Shown: piece by piece, positions 52,641 to 63,771 of the stretch
Layout: every line of letters begins with the position of its first letter
Numbering within the stretch: the first letter of the stretch is position 1
Assembly: GCA_032209605.1 (NCBI GenBank)
Contig: JASFXZ010000075.1
Location: 744,001 to 808,000 of the forward strand
Source: Mactromeris polynyma
Lineage: Eukaryota; Mollusca; Bivalvia; Venerida; Mactridae
Direction: 5' to 3'
DNA: 64,000 bases
Notes under the pieces: model-generated
The model's database searches: none
What the model was told of the DNA's origin: nothing
What the model saw: the letters and a program-made list of their open reading frames with translations, nothing else
Position numbers and translations under genes: made by a program

Positions 52641-54006
52641 CGGAATTGTGACACAGGTGCCCCCACTTTACTCAATCAAAGGGTGTAACCATGCTCTTAC
52701 ACAAATAAATGCCATAAAAAAAACAGGTATGCAATTTCATGTGATGACCAATATTCCTATGAGGTTTCATTACTCCAGGTAAAACATGTTTTGATATATG
52801 AGCGACAAAGTCAAACATGCTTTTCATCATTTCAAGGCCACTGATAACTCCATTTTCCCTTGTCGGAGCCCTGATGGTGCAAAACTTCATATTCTGATAT
52901 ACATTCCTATAATGTTTGAAGACTGTAGTCCAACAGTTCAGGATATATAACAACACAAATTTTGTTACATGGCAAGACAGTCTGACGTAGATAAAAGTAG
53001 CTAAGCAATGTACCAAAACACATTTATGTTAACTAGTGTTGAAATGTCATTGTTTCTTTTTAATTCTTGAAACTAGATTTTCCGCGAACGAGGTTGTTGC
53101 TTTTGGTGAGACTGGCGCTATAGTAGTTCTAATCCTCTTGGGGTCCTGATCTCCCAATGTAACTTTGGACCTCAGAGGATCCTCTCTGGCACAGAATAGT
53201 TCTGAATTTTCAACTGCAGCCCAGGAATGTAGCTGTATTCTTTCGCTTCCTTAATTGAGTGGACTGTCCAGTTGCGAGCTGCCTTGGAGTAAGTCCTTCT
53301 CCATCTGGATAAAAAATGCATGCTGTATAGGTGGCAGCAAAATATAAAGCATTTACTTGCAAACATTAACGGTATAACGCATTATGTACAAAATGTTCAT
53401 GCCTATTTTGATATAACTTATTGTCAGAAAAAGCCTTACAAAGAGAAATTTGAAATATACCAATGTCACTGTGATTTTGAGGTGGTAGTATGCAAAACTA
53501 TCAAGCAGGAGGTCTTGGGCAAAGTATATATATACATGTGTGTGTGTGACAGTTTGACGGAAGATTTACACTCTTATTCTCTTGTACTACATTGTCATTT
53601 GCTATTGGAAGAACATTTCAGTTTTTTTAACAAAGGAAAGCTGGTTTGATCAACTGACTACCATATATAACTGTAGAACTAATAAATTATATGTAACCCA
53701 ATACATGTATAAAGACACAAGAGTGACAGATAACTACTAAAAGCCTATGGATTTTACATGTACGCATGTTTCCCATAGTTGCACCTTTCCACACAGAGGT
53801 TGAACCCATTTTTCAAGCATAAAACGTTATAAGCTCAGAAAGAATTGTAAAAATAACTATGATGAAGTTATTACTTTGGATTTCCATCTTTATCTACAAC
53901 TTGAGTCCTATGCAGATGTTTAGTGTAGTCAATGGCAGCTAGCTGGCATCGGCATTTGTATACAGCATAGCTGAAAATATTCAAACGTTTTAATTAAAAT
54001 GTATTA

Positions 54007-54340
54007 TAGTCTGGGAGCCAACTGCCATTTTTCCCCTTAACCTTGAATTGTTGTATTAAGTTTTTTTTACTGTTGATTTTGGTAGCCAAGGGTCTCTATT
54101 TTCAGAAACTGCTTGATGACATGTTGTCACCATTGAGCAATTTGAGAAATTCAAGATGGCGTCCAAGATGGCCGCCATTACATATAAATGACCATAACTC
54201 CCTACCTGTTCATCATAGGAAGGTGATTTTTGTCTCTATACCTAGGTTTTAGGGGTCAAGCTATCCATTAGAACTAAGTATTATGTTAATATCGTATTAC
54301 ATAATGGTAATTTCCAAGATGGCTGCCAAGATGGCCGCCA
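54007..54340 (+). repeat. Left terminal inverted repeat of the transposon
   Basis: Pairs with 57244-57566. The outer ~36 bp are less conserved than the rest. From attgttgtattaag inward, matching is nearly continuous through ggtagccaagggtctc, caagatggcgtccaagatgg and atggccgcc. It includes one copy of a ~106-bp unit (54152-54257). Confidence 0.85.
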
Positions 54341-54420
54341 TTACCTATAAATGACCATAACTCCCTACCTATTCACCTTAGGAAGGTGATTTTTGTCTCT
54401 ATACCTAGGTTTTAGGGGTC
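54152..54420 (+). repeat. Two direct copies of a ~106-bp subterminal unit
   Basis: Units 54152-54257 and 54315-54420 run from caagatggc(g/t).ccaagatgg to ctaggttttaggggtc and are about 90 percent alike by eye. The second unit ends 13 bp before the ORF's ATG, so it forms the 5' leader or promoter. The right terminal repeat has only one copy. Subterminal repeats of this type are often transposase binding sites; that role is inference. Confidence 0.8.
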
Positions 54421-54433
54421 TATCGGAACACTG

Positions 54434-56863
54434 ATGGCTGATACCGGTCTGTCAGATATAATGTCCTCTGTGTTTGGCGGTGTGTTGAAAATGCTCACTG
54501 GAAAACAGTTTCCCCAGAACGTCAGAGCATTACGAATGGTAGCTGAAGAGGCACTTCGCGGAATCATTCAGGATAAACCACTATATTGCAGTGGTGACCT
54601 CATGCAAATTCTCGAAACCGAAGCCAGCAAGAGTCAAACTACCAAACTTTGGGTCGATGTCTTGATTAAACCTGTCCTGCTCACCATGATGTTCGTACGG
54701 GCTGAGCGCGAAGGTGACTGGCCACTTCATCTGGCAACCTACAAGCAAATGCTACCATACTTCTTTGCTGCGGGGCATGTGAACTATGCGAGATATGGGT
54801 TGTGCTACCTTCGTGAGATGGAACGGCTACCACAAGAGGTGTTGTCACACTTTATGAAGGGTGAGCATGTTATGCACCATTCTGCTGGCTTATGGAATGG
54901 CATCTGGAGCGATATGATGATTGAGACGACCTTCATGCGGTATGGGCATGCTCCTGGGGGGATAGTTGGCATCATGCTTAAGCCAGAAACGCTGAAGGTA
55001 TGGGCCCTTAGTTTGCATGCATGCAGCAGGTTGGAATCTGATCTGGATGACATGACGGATGAGGACACTCAAAGTAAGGTGGTGACAACACACAAAGAAG
55101 AGGCAAAAGCCAGGATTGCTGAAGACAAGAAAGACCGAGATGGAATCAGACAAAAACTCGACACTTGCATTAATCCTTTAGATTCTGCGGCACACCCCAG
55201 TGGTATAGTCAATATAGTTAGCGGCCAGATTGGTTCAACTGAAGTCAATGTCCACAATGCTGTCACAATCGGGACTGAACAAATGACAGTTTTCGAAAGT
55301 CGGTTACCGCAGGGACTTTATGAAACCATCACGAAAAAGGTTGTTACTATGGATCATGCAAGGAAGCATGTGAAGGTCGGAGCTGTGAAAGTATTTGATA
55401 CCAATTTGATTTACGCAAGGGTGATTGGCCTACAGGTGAGTGGGCGGGACATTGACATTAAGGATGTGCTTGGTCATGAACTTGCGCCAGTTCCAACGTC
55501 CATGTTTGATGATACTGGAGATATGAGGATTGCGAAATCTAAATCGACCTTGAAGAAAATTCTCCAAGTTGAGGTGTCTGATAGAGTTGCTGGTGGTGCA
55601 AATGTTAGTGTACTCGATGGCTCAGCAATACTTTGGGTAGTTCCTTGGCCTGCTGATGGGTCTGTGAAAGACTATATAGCGAACTTCAAATATGCCATAG
55701 GAAAAAGGTTACGGGTCGAGGACGTGTATCTGATATTTGACAGATATTATGATTACAGCACGAAGAGTGTTACCAGAGGATCTAGGGCAACTGGTGTCAG
55801 TAGGGCTCATCATTTGCAAGTCAACAGTAAACTTCCAGCGCAGAAGATTCTACTAACCTCTTCCAAAAACAAGAAGCAACTGATGCAACTGATAGTTGAT
55901 GATTTTGTCTAGGATAAGAAGTTTCATGAGGACAACACACAACATCACAAGTTAGTGGTAACAGGAGCAGATCCGGTGCCAATCGAAATCAGTGAAGGTG
56001 GAGTTGTCATCTCACGGGCAGATCTGTCAACTTCACACGAAGCAGATAACGTCATTGTCCAACAGGTCTTGAGTTGTGCCGCGGAAAATGCAGAAAGCAA
56101 AATCACTGTTGTTGCCGATGACACTGACGTCTTTGTACTGTTGCTGCATTATCATCACATGGCAAATCTCAAGAATGTTGTATTGATGGAGTCCCCCATC
56201 AAAGGAAGGGCGGTGCTTGATATAGGCAAAACTGTGCAGAAGCATTGTCAGATAGTCGAAGGAATACTCCCGGCACATACACTTTCTGGCTGTGACACCG
56301 TCCCCTCCTATTTTAAAATTGGAAAGGCTACTGTACTCAAAATACTTCGATCGGGGCACTCACTTAACTTGTTGGGTGCACCAGGGCATTCTATGGAATC
56401 TGTTATTCAACAGGCTACCTCCTTCATTTCCGCGTGCTATGGACAAACAGACTGTAGTACAATGTCAGAGACAAGGTTAAAGGTATGGCTGTCACAAACA
56501 GGCAAAGGGTCATCAACACCGAAGTTGTGTACCTTGCCACCAACAACTGAGGCATTCAAAGAGAATGTTAAAAGAGCTCACTATCAGGCTTTGGTATGGC
56601 GGTCACTGGAAGCGCAGAATCCACCCGAGTTGGACTCAACGGAATATGGTTGGGTAAAGGATGACCAAAACAAGTCCCTTCAACCAGTCACCCTACCTGA
56701 TGAAGTCGAACTAGCCCCACAGATGGTACTACGTCTAATAAAATGTGGATGCCACAGTACTACTCCATGCAGTTCACGTGCTTGTAGTTGCAACTCTGCA
56801 AACATGAAATGCACAATATTTTGCGCCTGCTATAATCAGGGTTGCTGTAACCTGACATCATAG
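54434..56863 (+). pseudogene. Transposon protein with PIN/XPG-like nuclease and Cys-rich tail, one internal TAG
   Basis: One frame of 809 codons from ATG 54434 to TAG 56861-56863, broken only by TAG at 55910-55912 (codon 493). Part 1 has a segment with FVRAEREGDWPLHL (about 88-100), AAGHVNYARYG (112-122) and MIETTFMRYG (162-171), a conserved block of unknown fold that may hold transposase acidic residues. The nuclease-like part follows: LDGSAILW (394-401), LIFDRYYDYSTKS (433-445), then after the TAG SHEADNVIVQQ, ADDTDVFVLLLHYHH and a helix-hairpin-like HTLSGCDTVPSYFKIGKATV. These acidic positions match the order of metal ligands in PIN/FEN1/XPG nucleases. The C-terminus has at least ten Cys (KCGC...CSSRACSCN...CTIFCACYNQGCC), probably zinc-binding. 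There are no other stops and no frameshift, so the damage is recent, or the TAG is a sequencing error or is read through. Confidence 0.75.
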
Positions 56864-57243
56864 CTGATTGCATGTCTTTGTGATGCACATGGGCAACACA
56901 ATGTACAACAGTGTAGATTATTTGGTAAAGTGGTAGCCATCCTTAATTATGAATTGTATAATATGCTTTTGGTAGTCTGTGAGAATTCAGATTTACAATT
57001 AAAGAACATTTGTTATAATATAACACCTGTGGTCGTTTACCTTTTCATATTTTCCACCAAGATTGAATAGTATAGAAGATATACCAGTGCTTGTAAACTG
57101 GCAGCCATCTTGGATTTGTAGATGACATCATCAGTATATGAACTTTGATCTGATACAGATAGATGTGTCTCCAAAATACTCAGGGATAGACACCTTCACG
57201 ACTAATTTGGAGTAAATAGTATATATGCCAGTTTTAGTGTTAC

Positions 57244-57566
57244 GGCGGCCATCTTGGCAGCCATCTTGGAAATTACTATTATGTAATACGATATTAACAT
57301 AATACTTAGTTCTAATGGATAGCTTGACCCCTAAAACCTAGGTATAGAGACAAAAATCACCTTCCTATGATGAACAGGTAGGGAGTTATGGTCATTTATA
57401 TGTAATGGCGGCCATCTTGGACGCCATCTTGAATTTCTCAAATTGCTCAAAGGTGACAACATGTCATCAAGCAGTTTCTGAAAAAAGAGACCCTTGGCTA
57501 CCAAAATCAACAGTAAAAAAAACTTAATACAACAATGCAGGGTCAACCATCTCTGCCCCCGGACTA
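57244..57566 (-). repeat. Right terminal inverted repeat of the transposon
   Basis: Reverse complement of 54007-54340 with few substitutions (for example a/g in ataat(a/g)gtaatttcc). It carries the single subterminal unit ending at ggcggccatcttggacgcc. Confidence 0.85.
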
Positions 57567-57879
57567 TTATATGCTCATGAAGAAACAACATTTAATAGCA
57601 AAAAAAAGCAGTCCTTTTAAATTATACAGTATTATTCAATAGGACTAGTTTGAAAATTAATTTATCATGGATTCTGCAAATTCTGACCATATGCCTCTAA
57701 CAGTCATGTTTTATTACCTTAACAACAGATATCAATGATGGACATTGGAAAGAAGAAAAAGTATTAACATATTCCATTTGGTAATTGTTAAACTACCGTA
57801 GATAACCAAGGGCAAAATATTGAGCCCACCAATTGTAAAGAGATGAAGAGAATACAGTTATATATAATGCTCTACAGGG

Positions 57880-58140
57880 CATTTCTATCATACCCAGTGT
57901 TTACCTTTGACCTCTTAGTGTGACCTTGGCCTTTAAGCTGTAGACACCCTTACTTCATTGTGAATGTGTGTGCTTAATTTAAAAATTCCCTAATAAAAGT
58001 GTAATATCCCCAATAAAAGTTTTTAGACACACTTTTTACCTATGACCTCCAAGTGCTACATTGACTTTTGAGCTACGGTGAACCTCTGTGCCAAGTGATT
58101 TGAATATCCCCTAATAAATGACACGAGTAATGGTCCCGAC
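57880..58140. repeat. Dispersed repeat, two ~125-bp units
   Basis: Two diverged units, each with acctttgacct/acctatgacct, a (g)tgaccttggcc/acattgacttt variant, and ccctaataaaag/cccctaataaatg at the end (57902-58010, 58036-58130). This is the gaccttgacctt family, in the long intron of the minus-strand multicopy-family gene. Confidence 0.5.
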
Positions 58141-58695
58141 AAAAAGCAAATTGGACTGACACACGGATGCACACACATACACTGAACCACCATTGTGGCG
58201 ACTATGTCAACCTTATTACAAGCGAGACTGACAAAAATGAAACAAAATGTTTTACCTAAAGGCATTCTTTTTTGGTGCATACATCAAAAGATGATTATTG
58301 AAGGACTCCAGTTCTGAAGTAGTTCTGCAAACAAAAGACAATGAATGAATTAGCTTCTCAAACTGCATTGCCTAAGTATGCCTTTTATTTTGACAGTTGT
58401 GCATGTATAATCGTTTTGATAACCAATAATGATAAAAATAATCAGCAAACATGCTTATAACAATTCTTATGTATTGTAAGAATCAATTTAAAATGAATTT
58501 AAAGAAAGGAACAGATATAATTATCTTACAAAATCAAACATTTTTCAATCAAGAATACATACTGGCATGTAACATAGTATGGAAATGTCCGCAACAATCT
58601 TTTGTCCATAACCTGCTTCTCCAGGGGGCCGTTTCAGAAAGCTTCTTATCTTAACTATTATCTTAAGCATCGATAATCGGTGCGCCAGTCTGACA

Positions 58696-58703
58696 TGACG
58701 TCA
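58696..58703. promoter_or_regulatory. Perfect CRE (TGACGTCA) upstream of the Myb/SANT-like gene
   Basis: The palindromic CREB/ATF site lies 39 bp before the ATG at 58742, in a short GC-richer stretch (gacgtcacgcgcac). Position and base composition fit a TATA-less promoter. Binding is inference. Confidence 0.45.
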
Positions 58704-58741
58704 CGCGCACTTGATTTGTAAGCAGACGAACGTAAACAAAC

Positions 58742-60724
58742 ATGGCCGACAGAAAGCGGAAAACCAATTGGAGCTCCGAGGAGTGTGTTGTTCTCGTCGA
58801 CAAATGCGTCGAAAACACAGCTACTGTGACTGGGAAATTTACAAAACAACTCTCTGCTCACATCAAGAAAGATTTTTGGGCCAATACTTGTGAGACGTAA
58901 GTTCAATTGTCATTTTCGGCGCATTCGATTATATCGGCTTTACTTTCTGTTTCACTTTGTCGATTTTTCGCTAGTGTCACTGACATTTAAACCACATATA
59001 AATTATTTATATGTCCGTGCTAGTATTTAACGTTGGCCAAATTTATACATATATTTAATTTGATCACATTTTAACGCTCGTGTCAACTATGTTTTGTATT
59101 ATTCACCTGCGGGTAGCGAAGCTAATCTTCGGACATTCGAAATGACATAACGGGATGTTCAATGTTGATAAAATCGCTGTGATTATTCTAATACTAGTAG
59201 TAGTAGTTGCTGTCTAACAATGTGATTTTCGTTGTGTAATTCAATGTAAATTATCTTAAAAAGAGGGCAAATAAATTTGCATTGTTGGTATAAATAAGTT
59301 ATTCAAAGTCAAGATTTGTATAATACTGACTGGTCAGCACCCAACATATATATTTGTTTTTATTTATTGTCGCCAATGGTTTCCCATAAGAATGATATTC
59401 ATTTTAGATTTTTTAATTATATAACATGATACAGATGATGTACCAGTTCCAAAAACACCCCTGTTTCTCTTACATACAGTCTACCCCCTCAAATTCAATG
59501 TCTCCCCATGCTAGTACAGTTTAATATTGCAATTTACAACATTGAACATATCATCTTATTGTTAGTGTATTTAAATGAAAAGCTGTAGGTGAGTCTATTG
59601 CAAATTCATTGCATACTTGATCATTTGTGTAGCTCTAACTAACAATATATACCTCTTCAAATATAATCATTTTTCATATGAATGATACTCTTTTCAGCAT
59701 AAATGCTAGCGGTATGTGTAACAGAAGTGTGCCGGAAGTAATGAAAAAATGGGCTGAAATGAAGGTAAAATTTTGGCTATTTAATTTATAAGCCTAATAT
59801 CATTTTCTTTTACAAATATGCACTTGCTGGACATAAATGATTATATCAAACTGTCATATAAGAAATGTTCATTATTGACTATTTATGCAGATATGATTTA
59901 TGTTATAAATAAAACAATGTGCCTTCTACAAATATATTTATGAACTTGTAATAGTAAAATATTGCAAAATAACATTTTGTTCTTGATTAACAGCACTTTT
60001 AATATGGTCATCAATACTATATCTTTACAAATTCCTAAATTTCTCAAAAGAAATACAGCCAATATTTTTTAAAATACAATACTTTTATACAAAATATAGC
60101 AAATGAGCCAAACATTTGATAGACTGCCACAAATTTGCTGAAATAAATAATTCAAAAGATCTAATATACCGTTATTTAAAAATGTTTCAGAGTAAGGCAA
60201 AACAAGCGGAGCAAAAGAGAAGGGCAGCTGTTAGGAAAACTGGTGGTGGGCCTCCTCCACCAACTATGACTGATATGGATGAGAAGGTTAAACATTTGAT
60301 TATTTTGACAATGACTTTACTGCAATTTAGTGTTTAGTGAAATATTTTGTTTTTATATTTTTGGTCATTTTAATTAAAAGTATATTTTAGTAATTTGTAT
60401 TTTCATGTACGGTGTAATGTATGAATATGACGCTGATAATAAGCCAATGAAAAGTCACATATATGTGGGACACAGCTTTTTTCCAAGTAACTTATTTGCA
60501 TGTTTTTATTAAATATCACTTATGAAATGGTTCACATATGCATGTACCACTGCTGTATCTGTAGATTGAGTTATTGTTTATTATTATAGTGTAGTCAATG
60601 ATAAGCAGTTCATGTTGTCCTTTATAATTTACATGATCAGAATGTGTTGTGGCTGAAAAAACTGAAGAAAATGTAGATAGTATTGAACCAGATGAAGTAG
60701 TAACTGTCTCAGACCAAGATGAAG
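58742..60724 (+). CDS. Myb/SANT-like DNA-binding protein, 3' end not seen
   Basis: Exons 58742-58896, 59698-59764, 60191-60286 and probably 60641-60724. Exons 1-3 join in phase and give MADRKRKTNWSSEECVVLVD ... SAHIKKDFWANTCET-INASG, then RSVPEVMKKWAEMKSKAKQA and RRAAVRKTGGGPPPPT. This is a full trihelix Myb/SANT-like domain of the MSANTD / Harbinger-associated type: three tryptophans, and the KTGGGPPP ending is typical. Exon 4 gives the acidic stretch EKTEENVDSIEPDEVVTVSD, but it needs one extra base from the exon before, so a small exon is probably missed between 60287 and 60640, or exon 4 is misjudged. The stop is not seen; the sequence degrades into an A-rich stretch and a gap. Likely a nuclear DNA-binding protein, either host or domesticated from a Harbinger-type transposon; no transposase is nearby. 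Confidence 0.8.
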
Positions 60725-60966
60725 GTAAACACATACTTAATCTATTACTTGAATTTTATTTATTTTAAATTTCCCGACATGATGAACTTATAAAATGTAT
60801 TGTCCATCAGTACTTTGTAAATTCATTTGGTATGTTCGATTAAAACATAGCATGATTTGATGGTTTGACTAAAATTATACGTAAAGCTAGTCAATAATTA
60901 GCAGCAATGCGCAAAAGAGGTATTTTAAATTCAATTTTCTATGTGTTCATGTAAAGCAATATAAAA

Positions 60967-61622
60967 ACATTACATTAGACAAACACAAATTGAAAGTAGA
61001 ATTATAAAGAATACTCACTCGACTATAACAGTATCAAGAACATCAAAAAAACATAAATTTCATACAATCATTCAAAAAACAAACACAAAAAAAAAAGGAA
61101 AAATTCAGACACAATCACTATCAATAAAATCACAAAAAAACAAAGAAAACAAAACAAAAAAAAAAAACAAAAAAACAATATTCAAATAAAAAAAAAAAAA
61201 CATCACAATATCAATAAATGAATAACAATAATTCATAAAATTCACAATCAAAATAACAAAACACAAAACACAAAATCAAACACCACAATCAGTAAACAAA
61301 AACAAAACAAAAATAAAAAATCAAAAAATAACAGAAAAAAAGAAACAAACAAAAACAAAAAATAACAAAAAAAAAAACAAACAAAAAACAATCATTAAAA
61401 AAAAACATATACAAAACAAAAAAAATAATAAAAATCAAAAACCCAAACATCAAAAACACAAAAAAAAAAACAAGACATAAGCAAAGTTAAAAACAAATAA
61501 ACACAACAAAAATCAAAAACAAATATCAAAAAAAACACAAAAAAAAATAATTTTCACTTTGTTGTTCAGTGTAAGTGCAATTTAAATACATTACATTAGA
61601 CAAACACAAATTGAAAGTAGAA
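60967..61622. repeat. Direct repeat pair bracketing an A-rich tract
   Basis: The 34-base stretch acattacattagacaaac...gaaagtagaa occurs at 60967-61001 and again at 61588-61622. In between (61002-61560) is a tract that becomes progressively richer in A with some C and almost no G. The second copy is followed by the N gap. The pattern suggests a read end or collapsed repeat joined at the repeat, not a biological tandem. Confidence 0.7.
61002..61560. other. A-rich low-complexity tract, probably low-quality sequence
   Basis: Composition drifts from ordinary AT-rich sequence to runs of a with caaa/caaaa words, with G and T nearly absent after about 61100. No period can be defined. Not coding. Confidence 0.8.
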
Positions 61623-61638
61623 ATTATTACAGGACATC

Positions 61639-61838
61639 NNNNNNNNNNNNNNNNNNNNNNNNNNNNNNNNNNNNNNNNNNNNNNNNNNNNNNNNNNNNNN
61701 NNNNNNNNNNNNNNNNNNNNNNNNNNNNNNNNNNNNNNNNNNNNNNNNNNNNNNNNNNNNNNNNNNNNNNNNNNNNNNNNNNNNNNNNNNNNNNNNNNNN
61801 NNNNNNNNNNNNNNNNNNNNNNNNNNNNNNNNNNNNNN
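61639..61838. other. Assembly gap (200 N)
   Basis: Exactly 200 N, the second such placeholder in the window. It separates the Myb/SANT-like locus from the inverted copy of the HECT region. Confidence 0.99.
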
Positions 61839-62189
61839 GTGTATATTTTACCATCAGGATCCTGGTCATAGCAACAACAACTGTCTAACATGGAAGATAA
61901 TGATATTAAATTTACATACACTGAATAACTAGGGTTATAGAAAATGAATGCTTTATATTGACAAATACTTTGGCACTAATTTCAACCTGGAAAATATTTA
62001 AACTTTACTTAACTTCTGTTCTTTACATAATAAACTGTTGGCTGTGTTTTTGTTATTATTATTCATGCATAAGGTAACAGGCTACAGTTGGTTATGCAAC
62101 TAGCTGTGTTCCAAAATGTATTTTGGGGCTTTGAAGCAAATAGCTCAACTTAAGTTGGTACAGTAAGTTCCTCATTTTTTCATTGTCAG

Positions 62190-62270
62190 TATGCCAGTAG
62201 AAATTGTAGACAGTGAGGACGAGGAACTACAGGAGGCCATTGAAGCCAGTATTATGGATGCTAATCAAAT
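62190..62270 (+). CDS. UIM exon, inverted copy
   Basis: Same 81-nt exon as 45270-45350, splice sites kept (cattgtcag and AAAT|gtgagt). It reads MPVEIVDSEDEELQEAIEAS then IMDANQ, so the motif is intact. Its upstream partner exon would fall inside the N gap. Confidence 0.7.
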
Positions 62271-63548
62271 GTGAGTATTGTGAACATTTACTATCATCAC
62301 AGTGCACTGTTTGTTACTATACTGTGTGATGGTCCTTAGCTCACTGGACAGGAAGTGATCGCTGGTACCTTTAAATGGTTGCCCATTGTCAGCATTGTCA
62401 ATGCTATCCAATTCATAGAGTCTGCATGTAACCCAGTTGTGCACATCTTTGGTATATTATAGTCACAAAGTATGTAAACTGCAGTGACTCCATGTTTGTT
62501 TTACAATTTAAAGAAAAGACAAGTAACAGCAACTGGACTATTTATTCAACCTAAACAAAATGTATGGTCTAAAGAAGAAAAACATTTATCCATAACACAA
62601 ATAGCATAAATTGATGATAATGTTAGTACTAGCTGCATGCACCCTAACTATATACATGTAGATTTAACATTTGCATGTTTAAGACTATAATTTAGTTGGA
62701 TACAAATAATGTTTCAAAAAAGAGAGTGTATTTGTAACAGTGATGTCATGATATGTACTATTGTTGTTTAAAGAGAAAAAATCATGTCTATTCTCCTTCA
62801 TGATACTTGAGATGTTTTCTTTTTGCAATGAATAGTATATGTAGGATATATGTGTATGAAGTGTTCTAAACATTTAAGTCTTCTCAAAACAAACCACAAT
62901 GATTAGAGCTCAAACATTAGGTATGATGGGATGTCTATTGGTTCTCTACAAGTTTGATGTAATTAAGTAGATAATTTTCAGATTTTTTTGCCAAAATGTC
63001 TAACATGAAAGCGGAAGGGTGATATATGAATGATCCTTGTCTGTCTGTAACCTTTCGTGTCCACTCAATATCTCCTAAGCCGCCTCGAAGGATTTTGCTG
63101 TAACTTGGGTCACATAGCCACCTCTGCTCCATGTCAGGGTCACAAGATTTGAGCCTGGAATTCAGTGTCCACTCCTGCACGGGGGATATGATTGTGTTGT
63201 GTTATACCCCTAAATGTGGGTTGATCGGGTATGTCGGTGGCTAAATGGTTTGTTTGAAATGGCATAACATTGTGGTAACATAATTATGGAGTTCATGACA
63301 TTAACTATTCTTTTAAAAGTATTGCAATAAAATATTACAGACATAATGATTGTCAGTGTTACATGTAGTGCCAAAATGGATTTTTGTATCAGTAATATTG
63401 TGAAAAAGAGAAACTCTAAACTGTGGACTTTGAAAAAAATATGAATATGAAAAATATATTATTTTATAGCTTAATTTAAGTATTTCATAGAAGAAAACAG
63501 TTAAGAAAATTAAAAAAAATGAACATAATTTTTTTATTTTTTTGTCAG

Positions 63549-63771
63549 AACACAACCAGTGGGTTCCCTCAAAGACGTCCTGCAACCCTTCCAACAGGAA
63601 GCGGTATCATCCAGTTCTGTCACTTAACTGCTGATTCTTCGCAGCAATGTCTTAGGGAGTGCATTGAGAGGTCTGGACAGGAAGAATGTGAACTTTTAAG
63701 TCGAGATTATATGTCAAATTCAGTGGGGAGCTGGGCGAGGATCATGGGGGACCACGTCAGGAATTTTTCAG
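63549..63771 (+). pseudogene. HECT entry exon, inverted copy, broken
   Basis: Counterpart of 43768-43989 with three lesions: AAA to TAA at 63625-63627, an extra T at about 63693-63697 (length 223 instead of 222, frame lost), and CGG to CAG in the GGPRREFF motif. Splice sites remain. This copy cannot make the HECT domain seen in the left arm. Confidence 0.8.

Larger units (their letters stand above)
54004..57569 (+). mobile_element. Complete DNA transposon with long TIRs and TTA target duplication (Academ-like)
   Basis: The element proper spans 54007-57566 (3,560 bp). It begins TAGTC(T)GGG and ends with the inverse (ccc(c)GGACTA). Both sides are flanked by TTA (54004-54006 and 57567-57569), a 3-bp duplication. 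The terminal inverted repeats are about 320-330 bp and still closely matched. The cargo is one long ORF (54434-56863) with PIN/XPG-type nuclease motifs. A 3-4-bp duplication plus an XPG-like nuclease is what is known for the Academ superfamily. Assignment to it is inference; the end sequence and the transposase core could not be compared with references. Confidence 0.8.
53047..58324 (-). pseudogene. Uncharacterised multicopy family gene, three 3' exons, intron split by a transposon
   Basis: Minus-strand exons 58256-58324, 53875-53970 and 53047-53304 join with matching phases. Exon 1: TTSELESFNNHLLMYAPKKN, acceptor tttgtttgcag, donor AG|gtaaaa. Exon 2: SYAVYKCRCQLAAIDYTKHL, donor CAAA|gtaata. 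Exon 3: WRRTYSKAARNWTVHSIKEA then EYSYIPGLQLK and TGA at 53172. The order LE(S/V)F..LLMYAPK - QLAA(I/L)DY - YSK...W.V..(I/V)KE.K.YSYI is a pattern I recall from many uncharacterised, often transposon-associated proteins of fish and invertebrates. After the TGA the family-like tail continues in another frame (DPKRIRTTIAPVSP, SFAENLVSR, stop at 53047), so exon 3 probably carries a frameshift. The transposon at 54007-57566 ends only about 36 bp from the exon 2 acceptor. Upstream exons were not found. Function unknown. Confidence 0.6.

Noticed and set aside
54805..55266. Minus-strand frames inside the transposon ORF
   Set aside because: Shadows of the plus-strand coding frame, which has clear motifs.
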